From: Incurvaria masculella
Lineage: Eukaryota; Arthropoda; Insecta; Lepidoptera; Incurvariidae
Direction of reading: 5' to 3'
Assembly: GCA_946894095.1 (NCBI GenBank)
Contig: OX335657.1
Coordinates: 15,252,001 to 15,316,000 of the forward strand
Length of the DNA: 64,000 nucleotides
Part shown: in pieces, positions 53,101 through 58,853 of the stretch
How positions within the stretch are numbered: position 1 is the stretch's first letter
Layout: every line of letters starts with the position of its first letter
The notes under the pieces: generated by a model
Databases searched by the model: none
Seen by the model: the letters and a program-made list of their open reading frames with translations, nothing else
What the model was told of the DNA's origin: nothing
Translations under genes and position numbers: made by a program

Positions 53101-53374
53101 AAAGGGGCACGCCACATGTGCGAAACAATCCCGACAGTAGGGTGCTACTGGACTTGTGTCGTCGATGGTACATTCGTACGACTCCGCCCTATGACGGTTG
53201 CGGTGTGACGTTGACTGTGCAGGCTCGCCCGTCAACAAGGAGAAGCTGTCGCAGCACCTGCGTCGCGGCAAGCAGCACGCTCTCCAGGAGACGTCGCTCA
53301 GCCGAGTAAGGCCCGACGCCGCTAGGCTCCCCGCTCAGTACCGCCAGTACAACTTCGATGCGCTTCGCTCGTAA
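19929..53374 (+). CDS. NPC1: NPC1 intracellular cholesterol transporter, 17 exons, 5' end missing
   Basis: The coding exons are 19929-20151, 20945-21021, 22839-23045, 24199-24391, 26522-26707, 27486-27764, 28332-28527, 29160-29331, 29939-30200, 30676-30877, 32027-32227, 33382-33553, 34803-35025, 35744-35881, 45546-46336, 51573-51660 and 53223-53374. They total 3762 bases (1253 residues plus stop); vertebrate NPC1 is about 1280. NPC1 sits in late-endosome/lysosome membranes, takes cholesterol from NPC2 and exports it; in insects it supports sterol supply for growth and ecdysteroids. Visible features are the Cys-rich N-terminal domain, a polyproline linker, 13 membrane spans, a sterol-sensing domain (exons 9-11) with [16 protein letters not shown], and two luminal Cys-rich domains. 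It looks nearer to NPC1a than to gut NPC1b, but I cannot prove that. The carboxyl end lacks the di-leucine (LLNF) motif of human NPC1. The signal-peptide exon was not found. Confidence 0.96.
20152..20944 (+). other. NPC1 intron 1
   Basis: It contains a minus-strand copy of the tRNA-derived SINE (about 20480-20800; ACCTGACATGGATGGCTAAT, GCACGGCTACATTGAACTGG). Nothing else recognised. Confidence 0.6.
20945..21021 (+). CDS. NPC1: NPC1 exon 2
   Basis: 77 bases, acceptor gtctgcag, donor gtaaat, phase 1 to 0. It encodes [19 protein letters not shown] and ends FNSCKQ, the strand and helix of the N-terminal domain that carry the next conserved Cys. Confidence 0.9.
21022..22838 (+). other. NPC1 intron 2
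   Basis: 22515-22640 holds one of three copies of an intronic repeat (CTGTCTCCAATTTTCAAAAA; GTGTGGGTGGGAACTGATTT). The other copies are at 28605-28730 and 32320-32435. The rest is anonymous. Confidence 0.6.
22839..23045 (+). CDS. NPC1: NPC1 exon 3
   Basis: 207 bases, acceptor gtttccag, donor gtgata (weak), phase 0 to 0. It begins [17 protein letters not shown] and contains [13 protein letters not shown], a motif typical of the end of the NPC1 N-terminal domain. The upstream reading frame stays open into the intron, so the start was set by the splice acceptor. Confidence 0.93.
23046..24198 (+). other. NPC1 intron 3
   Basis: No repeat family or gene recognised. The 3' acceptor (attgcgcgcag) has almost no pyrimidine tract. 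Confidence 0.5.
24199..24391 (+). CDS. NPC1: NPC1 exon 4: proline linker and first membrane span
   Basis: [15 protein letters not shown] supplies the last N-terminal-domain cysteines. It is followed by [12 protein letters not shown], the rigid linker, and a hydrophobic span beginning [20 protein letters not shown]. It ends in phase 1 at a weak gttagc donor. Confidence 0.93.
24392..26521 (+). other. NPC1 intron 4
   Basis: 25227-25384 is a small MITE with ends GCCTCTTAGC and GCTAAGAGGC and an inner palindrome (TTGCAATTCAATAG against its inverse). 25590-25720 is a GC-rich block that contains a phase-compatible 90-bp candidate exon (see findings). Confidence 0.6.
26522..26707 (+). CDS. NPC1: NPC1 exon 5: cytosolic loop and start of span 2
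   Basis: 186 bases, acceptor ctgtccag, donor gttagg. It encodes an acidic, Ala/Gly-rich loop ([14 protein letters not shown]), an amphipathic segment, and [18 protein letters not shown] entering the second membrane span. Confidence 0.93.
26708..27485 (+). other. NPC1 intron 5
   Basis: Nothing recognised beyond the splice signals (donor gttagg, acceptor cttggcag). Confidence 0.5.
27486..27764 (+). CDS. NPC1: NPC1 exon 6: span 2 and start of the middle luminal domain
   Basis: [20 protein letters not shown] finishes span 2. [14 protein letters not shown] and [17 protein letters not shown] are the conserved entry to the middle luminal domain, which in mammals receives NPC2. Acceptor ttggcag, donor gtgagc, phase 1 to 1. 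Confidence 0.95.
27765..28331 (+). other. NPC1 intron 6
   Basis: Its 3' end carries two copies of the acceptor region (TGTCATTATCTTCAGAGATC at about 28282 and TTGTCATCTTCAGAGATCGG at 28319). Confidence 0.6.
28332..28527 (+). CDS. NPC1: NPC1 exon 7: middle luminal domain
   Basis: It reads [18 protein letters not shown] and [18 protein letters not shown]. The CFAPL motif and the following Cys match the domain core. Phase 1 to 2, donor AA|gtgagg. Confidence 0.93.
28528..29159 (+). other. NPC1 intron 7
   Basis: 28605-28730 is the second copy of the CTGTCTC...TTTTCAAAAA intronic repeat. 28795-28822 has three to four CCTAA units. Confidence 0.6.
29160..29331 (+). CDS. NPC1: NPC1 exon 8: middle luminal domain
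   Basis: It reads [20 protein letters not shown] and [20 protein letters not shown]. CLGxYGGP and the NATAxVITxxxNN string are hallmarks of the family. Phase 2 to 0, acceptor cgtttgcag, donor gttact. Confidence 0.95.
29332..29938 (+). other. NPC1 intron 8
   Basis: Nothing recognised. Confidence 0.5.
29939..30200 (+). CDS. NPC1: NPC1 exon 9: end of luminal domain and first span of the sterol-sensing domain
   Basis: [12 protein letters not shown] and [17 protein letters not shown] lead into the span [17 protein letters not shown] and the cytosolic [15 protein letters not shown]. The IEDEL-ES-SD pattern just before the sterol-sensing domain is family-typical. Acceptor tttctcag, donor gtgagt. 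Confidence 0.96.
30201..30675 (+). other. NPC1 intron 9
   Basis: Nothing recognised. Confidence 0.5.
30676..30877 (+). CDS. NPC1: NPC1 exon 10: sterol-sensing domain spans
   Basis: [19 protein letters not shown] and [20 protein letters not shown] give two spans. The Glu and Pro of EVIP and the Asp of GVDN align with human Glu688, Pro691 and Asp700. It ends HIGR plus AC in phase 2, with donor gtgagt, which is duplicated downstream. Confidence 0.97.
30868..31460 (+). repeat. Tandem repeat (about 163 bp, 3.6 units) spanning the exon 10 donor
   Basis: CATCGGCAGAAYGTGAGTG occurs at the true exon end (donor at 30878) and again with donors at 31041, 31204 and 31365 (spacings 163, 163, 161). Each copy includes about 28 bases derived from the coding end of exon 10, then intron sequence (TTGACACAATGCAACAGAAA, ACCATTACATCTGACATCTA). 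The fourth copy is cut off near 31460. Confidence 0.93.
31461..32026 (+). other. Remainder of NPC1 intron 10
   Basis: Nothing recognised. The acceptor is ctccactgcag. Confidence 0.5.
32027..32227 (+). CDS. NPC1: NPC1 exon 11: last spans of the sterol-sensing domain
   Basis: [38 protein letters not shown] and [20 protein letters not shown] closely follow the family consensus. Phase 2 to 2, donor gtaata. Confidence 0.97.
32228..33381 (+). other. NPC1 intron 11
   Basis: 32320-32435 is the third copy of the CTGTCTC intronic repeat. 32440-32860 is a retroelement 3' end, listed separately. The remainder is anonymous. Confidence 0.6.
32440..32862 (+). pseudogene. CR1/jockey-type reverse-transcriptase C-terminal remnant
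   Basis: The frame from 32455 reads [40 protein letters not shown] and, near its end, [17 protein letters not shown]. This is the usual C-terminal block of non-LTR elements, with an in-frame TAG at 32746-32748. The A-rich end at about 32838-32862 is the presumed tail. It is a dead 5'-truncated insertion. Confidence 0.8.
33382..33553 (+). CDS. NPC1: NPC1 exon 12
   Basis: [11 protein letters not shown] begins the cytosolic segment after the sterol-sensing domain. [17 protein letters not shown] and [15 protein letters not shown] are the next span. Phase 2 to 0, acceptor attattacag, donor gtgagt. Confidence 0.95.
33582..34132. mobile_element. TTAA-flanked MITE, copy 3, in NPC1 intron 12
   Basis: TTAA at 33582-33585 and 34129-34132. 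The left end GGTGGCCCAACCCGG and right end CGGGTTGGGCCACC are inverted repeats. It is inserted only 28 bp past the exon 12 donor. If the intron is retained the frame stays open through the MITE to 33731. Confidence 0.88.
34133..34802 (+). other. Rest of NPC1 intron 12
   Basis: It contains the SINE-like repeat at 34364-34657 (listed separately). Otherwise anonymous. The acceptor is ctggtcag. Confidence 0.5.
34364..34657 (+). repeat. Full SINE-like repeat
   Basis: The best copy in the window: AACCGGCCAAGTGCGAGTCG head, GTTTTTTGTATGGGCCCCCA, TACAGCGGCAAAATAAATAC, GACGGACGGACGGACAGCGG and GGGTACGGAACCCTAAAAAG. Confidence 0.88.
34803..35025 (+). CDS. NPC1: NPC1 exon 13: C-terminal luminal domain
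   Basis: [36 protein letters not shown] and [13 protein letters not shown] match the start of the second Cys-rich luminal domain (GLDQ-LSMP, G-PVYFV). Phase 0 to 1, donor gtaaac. Confidence 0.96.
35026..35743 (+). other. NPC1 intron 13
   Basis: Nothing recognised. The acceptor is tttggcag. Confidence 0.5.
35744..35881 (+). CDS. NPC1: NPC1 exon 14
   Basis: [17 protein letters not shown] and the Cys pairs in [14 protein letters not shown] continue the C-terminal luminal domain; the APSSW-DD-FDW motif is invariant in NPC1. Phase 1 to 1, donor gtatgt. Confidence 0.96.
35882..36305 (+). other. Left end of NPC1 intron 14
   Basis: 36185-36262 is a 3' fragment of the tRNA-derived SINE (AAGGTCCTGGTGTGGCACCT; TCATGACGGTGGGTATGG). 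The rest is anonymous. Confidence 0.5.
36306..36905 (+). repeat. Left terminal inverted repeat with three 140-bp units
   Basis: Each unit pairs CGTCATCGAGTAAC with a downstream AGGTTG-Y-CC...CTGGMACGTT motif. The inner part (TAACAGTTTTGTGATATGTC, ATTGATTGATTGCG) is unique sequence mirrored in the right arm. Confidence 0.88.
37075..37815. repeat. Second inverted-repeat pair inside the large element
   Basis: 37075-37330 and 37575-37815 are inverted copies (AGATTGAATGTAAAC, AATAGTCATAATAAAATAAA, AGTTACTATTCTTT), separated by about 245 bp. The left copy carries an extra 19-20 bp (CCATGAGTGAAGTATCTCA). It may be a MITE or an inner arm of the host element. Confidence 0.75.
38041..39610 (-). pseudogene. 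Decayed RTE-type retrotransposon, minus strand
   Basis: Minus-strand frames include [20 protein letters not shown] with [12 protein letters not shown] (start of the reverse transcriptase, about 39400-39130), then [20 protein letters not shown] (38640-38560, the catalytic FADD-type motif changed to FADH). They are separated by stops and shifts. The 3' end near 38060 repeats the GACTGACTGAC-like tail region of the plus-strand copy. Non-functional. Confidence 0.8.
39862..40772 (-). pseudogene. Jockey/CR1-type retrotransposon 3' end inserted in the RTE copy
   Basis: A minus-strand frame (40657-40232) carries [32 protein letters not shown] and [16 protein letters not shown], the catalytic and thumb motifs. 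A second frame (40219-39980) carries [20 protein letters not shown], the usual C-terminal block. The ATTTG-like tail at 39862-39905 marks the 3' end. 5'-truncated near 40772. Confidence 0.87.
41068..41538. mobile_element. MITE inserted in the RTE copy
   Basis: The ends GATTCTGCTATTTGTC and AATTAGCAGAATAAGG are imperfect inverted repeats. RTE sequence is continuous on either side. About 470 bp, no coding capacity. Confidence 0.55.
42160..43060 (-). pseudogene. Penelope-like retroelement remnant (reverse transcriptase)
   Basis: The minus strand reads [20 protein letters not shown] (about 42990-42930), then [57 protein letters not shown] and [15 protein letters not shown] (42837-42540). These are the signature motifs of Penelope-like reverse transcriptases. 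The catalytic YVDD follows at about 42510-42495 but is out of frame because of a repeated [24 protein letters not shown] at about 42380-42320 is the thumb region. No GIY-YIG domain was seen. Broken, inactive. Confidence 0.85.
43165..44760 (-). pseudogene. Second jockey/CR1-type reverse-transcriptase remnant, split by a MITE
   Basis: Minus-strand pieces include [19 protein letters not shown] (43800s), [15 protein letters not shown] (43700s) and [20 protein letters not shown] (43560-43500), with stops between them. The 5' part continues beyond the MITE at 44441-44760 without a clear frame. Confidence 0.75.
43891..44440. mobile_element. TTAA-flanked MITE, copy 4, inside a retroelement
   Basis: TTAA at 43891-43894 and 44437-44440, ends GGTGGCCCAACCCG and CGGGTTGGGCCACC. 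It is in opposite orientation to copies 3 and 5. Confidence 0.87.
44764..45362 (-). repeat. Right terminal inverted repeat with three 140-bp units
   Basis: Inverse of the left arm. TGTTACTCGATGACGT recurs at 45038, 45178 and 45318, each 140 bp apart. The arms differ at scattered bases only. Confidence 0.88.
45546..46336 (+). CDS. NPC1: NPC1 exon 15: C-terminal luminal domain end and spans 9-12
   Basis: The longest exon, 791 bases. [15 protein letters not shown] and [19 protein letters not shown] close the luminal domain. [16 protein letters not shown], the following spans ([35 protein letters not shown]), [20 protein letters not shown] and [17 protein letters not shown] form the second permease half. 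Phase 1 to 0, acceptor ttttgcag, donor gtgagt. It abuts the large element by only 183 bp of intron. Confidence 0.98.
46337..47774 (+). other. NPC1 intron 15, left part
   Basis: 46440-46770 is a retroelement scrap (listed separately). 46770-47774 is anonymous, AT-rich DNA. Confidence 0.5.
46440..46770 (-). pseudogene. Degenerate jockey-type reverse-transcriptase scrap
   Basis: The minus strand reads [18 protein letters not shown] (FSKAFDxVxH-like) and, in another frame, [17 protein letters not shown] (the G-P-QGSVLGP motif), followed by a stop. Clearly dead. Confidence 0.7.
47775..48337. mobile_element. TTAA-flanked MITE, copy 5, in NPC1 intron 15
   Basis: TTAA at 47775-47778 and 48334-48337 with the same inverted ends as copy 3. 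An extra AATACAATAACTTTGCGAAA duplication inside makes it about 12 bp longer. Confidence 0.87.
48338..49207. other. NPC1 intron 15, middle; 3' flank of the antisense gene
   Basis: 48338-48590 has an open plus-strand frame ([19 protein letters not shown]...) with no family recognised, probably mobile-element residue. A minus-strand AATAAA at 48829-48824 could end the antisense transcript; a plus-strand AATAAA lies at 48796-48801. Confidence 0.4.
49208..50518 (-). CDS. Possible 60-residue protein gene nested antisense in NPC1 intron 15
   Basis: Proposed CDS is complement(join(49208-49313, 49950-49984, 50477-50518)), 183 bases. Exon A begins at an ATG just after an in-frame stop and encodes [14 protein letters not shown]; its donor is AAG|gtaagt. 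Exon B (35 bases) follows acceptor tgttttttag, encodes [12 protein letters not shown] and ends at CCCC|gtgaaa in phase 2. Exon C follows acceptor atgttttttag and encodes [19 protein letters not shown], then [15 protein letters not shown] and TGA. All phases close and codon use in exon C is coding-like. I do not recognise the protein. The basic, Cys-bearing N-terminus could be a mitochondrial presequence (inference). Exon C is the strongest part; exon A is the least certain and more 5' exons are possible. Confidence 0.6.
49314..51572. other. NPC1 intron 15, right part
   Basis: It contains the introns and upstream region of the antisense gene, a scrap of SINE (50335-50360, GGTCGAACCCTACCACCTAG) and otherwise anonymous DNA. 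50990-51370 is open in several frames but without family or splice support. Confidence 0.45.
51573..51660 (+). CDS. NPC1: NPC1 exon 16: last membrane span
   Basis: 88 bases, acceptor gtgcttgcag, donor gtaagt, phase 0 to 1. [18 protein letters not shown] and [12 protein letters not shown] form the 13th span and match the family closely. Confidence 0.97.
51661..53222 (+). other. NPC1 intron 16
   Basis: AT-rich, then GC-rich from 52980 up to the acceptor gactgtgcag. No repeat family recognised. Confidence 0.5.
53223..53374 (+). CDS. NPC1: NPC1 exon 17: cytosolic tail (read-through form)
   Basis: Starting in phase 1 it reads [20 protein letters not shown] and LQETSLSR, then [20 protein letters not shown] and RS before TAA at 53372-53374. 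SPVNK corresponds to the conserved start of the tail after the last span. A strong donor (CGA|gtaagg) lies inside the exon at 53306, in phase with the candidate exon at 58770, so this form may be an intron-retention product or an alternative terminus. Confidence 0.85.
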
Positions 53375-53519
53375 CACCACTAACGGCTTCGGGCGGGTTC
53401 CCATCCGCTGTGTGTCGTGTGATGTAACATGATACGGTAACACACTCACATCGACTTGGACTCTTAGTGAGCGCGGGATGCACCTTAGGGCATCAAAATC
53501 ACCACCACCTGTACAATTG
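53375..53519 (+). other. Presumed 3' UTR of the read-through NPC1 form
   Basis: GC-moderate sequence after the stop. No AATAAA was seen before the SINE that follows. Confidence 0.4.
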
Positions 53520-53648
53520 TACTTTTATCATGCTAAAGGTAAGGTCCTGGCATGACACCTGATTCCTTCGGGATTGTGGTGTATTGGGCTAATATCATAA
53601 TGGTAGTTGTGTGGTATTAGCCTTCCATGTCAAGTTTGCTTAAAAAAA
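53520..53648 (+). repeat. tRNA-derived SINE 3' fragment
   Basis: AGGTAAGGTCCTGGCATGAC, TTCCTTCGGGATTGTGGTGT and TCATAATGGTAGTTGTGTGG, then an A-rich end. Confidence 0.65.
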
Positions 53649-55588
53649 CACAACTTCTTTTTTGTAATTTCCAAGTTTTTTATTTTTGCATTGAAAAAGT
53701 ATGCTTACAAGAGAAAAACTTAGTCTTATGACCAAATATTCAATATCAATACAATATTAAAAAGCCTATTATCCTTTCACCAGAAATCATTACTCAGTGA
53801 TTTGTATTGACTGGTTGATCGTGTACTCGCAGCTTGATAGTATGTGTTCTATAGATAAAGAGTACTCACATTTATCTTCACTGTTCCAAATACATTACAC
53901 GATACAAAACAGATGGGTACCCGCCTTTTTCTGTCGAACCATCGGTGAGACTTATGAATAGAGGCAGGACTAACCTGTTAAAGGTTGAGGGGCCGAGTAG
54001 TGACAGATACAATGTCATTTTATTCTGTGTTTTTTTTTTCTTTTGCCAACTTAAATGTGAAAACCCCAGAGAATTACACACTGTTTCCCTAGAGTGGTCA
54101 GTCTGGCTGATCCTTTGGAGCAGCTTACCTTTCATACGGGAGTCCTGTATAGACAGTACGCCGTCACTGCTCGGTCGCAGGTATGGGTTTAATCCAGGGG
54201 GTAACAGGTTCCTTAATTTCAACACACACGATGGTGTTTGTTCTAACTTTAGGTTATGTAAATAGCGCATTTATGTCAAATATGTTTTTTTTTCTAACAG
54301 TAGAGAGGTTGTTGTCGTGAAATTGCATGTCTAAATGGAGCCTCGGCTATCAGAGAGAACCCGGCACATATGTTCAGTATTTCATGTTTCTCAGCGCAAT
54401 TATGTGACACCTGTTCAGGATAATATTTAATTGGCGATTATTGTAAATATGCCTTGTCATACAACTTATGCGCTGGAGTTTTTTTTAACTCGTGTATTTA
54501 TGTTTAGTGATGTCGAATGTAGATTATATTGATGTGCGCTAGGTAATTGTTCAATGTTCCATATCCCAATGTGATTCTTGTCCCTGTCGGACCTTTCCCT
54601 GCTCTTCAATTATTTTTTTTTATAGAAGGAAGACTACTTAATGCAAAGTACTTACTAAGTTTTTTTATCAAATCATTGTCAAACCGTATTACTAGGAACC
54701 ATGGGATGGAACACTGTTTTCGGAAGCCAGATAGGTTTTTGGTAGGATTTTATTTACCTACATGGAACCGATTTTTTACTCATATTTGAGTTTCCGGAAA
54801 AAACGATTTCACCCAATCGGTACTTAAAAAGCAATCAAAGAACTAAAACCGATAAGTGGATCCAGTTATTAATAGTCGTCTATATTCGAATATTGACTGA
54901 ATGTTGCCAACTGACCCATTTATGGGGCGGTGAAGCGTAATGTGAATGCCAGCCTATAATTTATTCCAAGTGAAGACGATATAGTTGTAATTTTAGTTTT
55001 TATTATGTTTTCATGAGTTGGAACACTATTTTAATTTGAGTGGAAATAATTTTAACTTATTCCATAATGTAATTATTATTTTCAACATATGCGATCAACT
55101 GATATTGTAGATGGGACCCGAGAAGAGGTGAATATTTTTGTAAAATTATATTTATTGTTTTGTTTAATTTTATTTTTATAGATGAATACGAACTTAACCA
55201 GAATCACCTTTTTCAGGACCTGCACTACAATTTAGTTTATCGTGTTTGTGAATGGTGTTTTGGGTTTTGCATTGTATACCTATTTTTTATTTATTTCGCT
55301 ACCTGTGGCACCAGTAGACAATTTTTACTACAAATTTGAATCTTAATTTATTATTTTTTCTCATTCACATGAATCTGGTGATAGCTCTTTTACAAATCAT
55401 TTACACGACTGGCTGCTTACTTGTAAAATATTGTTAGTCATGAATGTTATATATTTAATATGTTTAACTGTGAAGGAACGGCGTATATAACACGCACTTC
55501 ATTGGTTGGGATTGGTGAAGGATCAAATTACCTTATTTAAATTATTAGTTGAATGCAATTTTTCTACTGAATTGGTCATGTATTCAGG
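53649..55588. other. No gene recognised
   Basis: AT-rich DNA. Nothing beyond short chance ORFs. Confidence 0.45.
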
Positions 55589-56116
55589 TCTGCCTTCCCG
55601 CTCAACTCCCCATAGAAACGTGGAAAAAAGATCATGGGCCAGATTTCTTGTCGGAGATCCAAAATTATAATCAAAACAACTTTATTTAATCGAACTAGAT
55701 GCTTGATGACCATTGGCATTTTTAAATCGTGTTTGGGGGTCCTAAGTCTTAAGGGGGTTAAAGTTATATTTTTTCCCGAGCTTTATGCAATATGATTGGA
55801 CGTGGATTACTCAACGATAAAACAAAAACATCTAAATAATGTTAGTAATCACGCCTAGCTTGAGTCATGAAGATTCATTCAATTTGGTTTTTGTTTGATC
55901 TTTGACTACAGCGTTCGTGATTTACTTTTAGCTATTTGTAAATCGTTTTATAATAAAAAAAAATCTAAATCTAACCGAATCAAACATTATAAGCATTGTC
56001 TGCTTTGTGAACATTTTGCATCCTCCTCATCATGGAGACTGTATTTTTCTTTAAAACAGCGCACACGCACGATTTTTTGCCATGCCCGCGAATAAGTCAG
56101 GAAGGGCCCTCTTAAA
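55589..56116. mobile_element. Old, diverged copy of the TTAA MITE family
   Basis: CGCTCAACTCCCCATAGAAA, GATTTCTTGTCGGAGATCCA and GACTGTATTTTTCTTTAAAA match the younger copies. The ends are decayed (CTGCCTTCCCG; GAAGGGCCCTCTTAAAG). Confidence 0.65.
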
Positions 56117-57335
56117 GTAAAGTATTACTTTGCGAGCTTTAGGACACACACCTGTAATTATTTACAAACGTGTTGCTTTCCTTAATTCAAAATCTCTAGA
56201 GAACATGTTCAGTTATACTATAGACAAAGGATAGCAGGGATATACTGCTTACGTCATACAACGTAAAAACTCGATGAATACTTCTTATTTTCGATGTTAA
56301 TATGACTTTTCTAACCAGCGCCATCTCCCGTCACTGCACTAGTTGCACCGTCATTAAACAAAGCTTTTTTCCACATTTTTCCTACGTAGGCATGATGAAA
56401 ACGTTACATTTATCAACTATAAACTAAGTAATGTCATTGTAAATTAAAAATATCATTGACATTAATTGTTTTGTATTTAATGTATTCTCAAATGTGAATG
56501 GGTTGCCCATCTATGGACTTTTATTATCCCTATCAAACACTTGTATGACGTTAGCAATATTTCCTTACTATCATTTATCTATGGTTATACTAAAGGACTG
56601 ATTTTGCAACGGCATACCACTTTGTGTTCGCAGGTACGACTGTAGTGCAGTGAAAGAACAAACTTAGCCAAATTGGATTTTAATATTTTTTATTTATTAG
56701 GATTTTTTACTCTATTTCATTGATAGTTATTTCGCTAGGAGATTCTCAGGAAAAGAGTATGTTTTATAGTATTTTTTTGTGTAAGCACGTTGCAGAGATT
56801 AATAACTTTGTCTATCAAACTGCAGTACAGATTTAGCCATCTGTAAGGGATTGAAACTTATTTATCAAATTCCTATCTTCAAGTTGAGAACAATTTTGAT
56901 TGATGTGATTTCAAAAATTAAAAAAAAAAATTAGCCCTAGCCCGTTTCTTATTTAGTGCTAAATGTTGTAATGTTACCTCACTATTACTTTCCTTAACAA
57001 TTTTTGTATCACAGAACAACATAGAAGTAAATGAAAATATAGCAAAATTAAACATTTAAAATTGTAACACAGGAATTATATTTACATATTGTGTTTGGAA
57101 ACACTTGATGGTTGAATGAAATAAAGCACGATTTTTTTTATAAAATGTTTTTATTTTGTTTTATTTGTAGCTCTAATGCGGCACTTAGCTTGCATGAATT
57201 GTTGACTGCACCGGAGATATTTCGATGTGGAGGTACGCACTATTTATACTTTATTAGCTCGCATGCGCGCTTCAAACTTTGTATTTTGTTCCAAACCGGA
57301 CGTTTTATGATCTGCAGTAATTATGTGATATGGCT
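56117..57335. other. No gene recognised
   Basis: AT-rich. 57169-57232 looks exon-like (see findings). Confidence 0.4.
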
Positions 57336-57904
57336 TCACTGCTGATTATCGGAACAGCTGATTATCCGAACAACAGAGTATACGAACAACTGATTATCTG
57401 AACAACCTATAGCCTAAATATCTAAGATAAAGTTAAACTGAGAGTCAAGAGTTTTCATCATCATATTCCGAAATCAGCACTATCCAACACTCCCTTTTGC
57501 CTTTATATATTTTTAAGTTTTTACTCTGGAAAGAGAAGGAATTGCTTGGTAATTTTTACTTCAAGGTCCAAGATATGGCAAGTCTCGCATTTTTCTTTAT
57601 TTCCAGTGTAGCGAAAGACCAAATGTACTTGATCGAAAGTCTGCAAACGTTTCCCCCCAGTTATCGATACCGGATAATTGAGTCCTTTAAATACATACAG
57701 GCAATTTCGGGATAGGTTAGAGACACTACAGGAATATTAAACCCTTATTATAAGAAGAACTTGTCACACAAATCGAAATTATTAGTTTTTTCCACTCCCT
57801 ATACATTTCGTAGTAAGTCACTTGATACATTTTTTTTCTGAAATGTTCTGTAACCTATCCCTTTTGGAATCCTGTATAGTTCGGATAATTGATGCTCTAC
57901 TGTA
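57336..57904. mobile_element. Possible pogo/Tigger-type MITE
   Basis: The right end TTCGGATAATTGATGCTCTA followed by CTGTA is very like the inverse of a pogo/Tigger terminus. The left end CTGCTGATTATCGGAAC begins four rough 16-bp repeats (TGATTATCCGAACAAC) at 57341-57410. No transposase frame. Confidence 0.45.
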
Positions 57905-58769
57905 CTCCTGGTAATCTTACCGAAGTATAGGTATGTAACTTTATTCTTTTGTTAGTCAATTATTATTCCTCATCAACGTTCAAAGTAATTGAATAGACTA
58001 CTTGATGGTGGAGGATTGCAGAATCATCAGACTCGCGAATATTGGCTCTCAAGATTTTTTATTTGTTTGACTATTGACATGTTTTATTTATTTTGTTTCA
58101 TGAATTGCTACAAAAGGAATTATTGGATTGATAGAACTATACTATTATTAAAACCGGCGAGGTACAAGTATTTGACGTAATACAAATATTCGCACGATGC
58201 ACTTTAATCATGTAGTGCATTTGGACCCATACAATAAATAAAAACTTCAAAATTGTAGCTTGGGGTTATTCAGCACTCCACTTGTCACATTTATATAAAG
58301 CAATATGTATTAAGAACGCGTTTTGAAAAGTTTAAGCCGTCGTCTATACATGATAACGTGAATAACTTGAACGTGCTCAAAATAAACTGAAACGTTTTTG
58401 GCATTTTATCTATTTCAATTTATATAATAACTGCATCATACCGAGCTAAAGGGAATTATTATTTATAATAAAATAATCAAGTCAAAAACCTAAAATTAAT
58501 TCTGAAGAGTTGTTTCTTCAAAGATCTTTCTTGGTTTTATAATCTAATAAAGAACCCATCACCAATGTGGTAAAAGTAATTTTGACACGATCAACAGTGT
58601 AAGTAATTGTTTTGGAATTAGCTGGCTTTACCTAGCTTTGCACTTAGTGTAGTTGTTTCTTTGTTTGCTGTAGAATTGATATTTTAAGTAATTATTAATT
58701 TAAAAAGAGCCTTAGTAACTGTCATTTCTAACACTTCATTTCATTTAGAAAGAACACATAACCACACAG
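57905..58769. other. AT-rich DNA before the candidate NPC1 terminal exon
   Basis: No repeat or gene recognised. It would be the 3' part of a 5.46-kb terminal intron (53306-58769) if the alternative NPC1 tail is used. Confidence 0.4.
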
Positions 58770-58853
58770 GTTCCGGCAGATAACTACAAACCGGGCGGGG
58801 TGCCTTCCCTCTATTCCCAGCCCAAAAGCGACCCATTGCGCGATCCGTTTTGA
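58770..58853 (+). CDS. NPC1: Candidate alternative last exon of NPC1
   Basis: After acceptor accacacag the frame reads VPADNYKPGGVPSLYSQP and KSDPLRDPF, then TGA. It is phase 0, exactly what the internal exon 17 donor (53305|53306) needs. The joined tail would read ...ETSLSR-VPADNYK.... The composition (Pro, Gly, Asp; GC-rich codons in AT-rich surroundings) is coding-like. The DPF ending resembles a clathrin-adaptor binding motif (inference). It could instead be the last exon of another gene. Confidence 0.6.
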   Translation, partial: VPADNYKPGGVPSLYSQPKSDPLRDPF

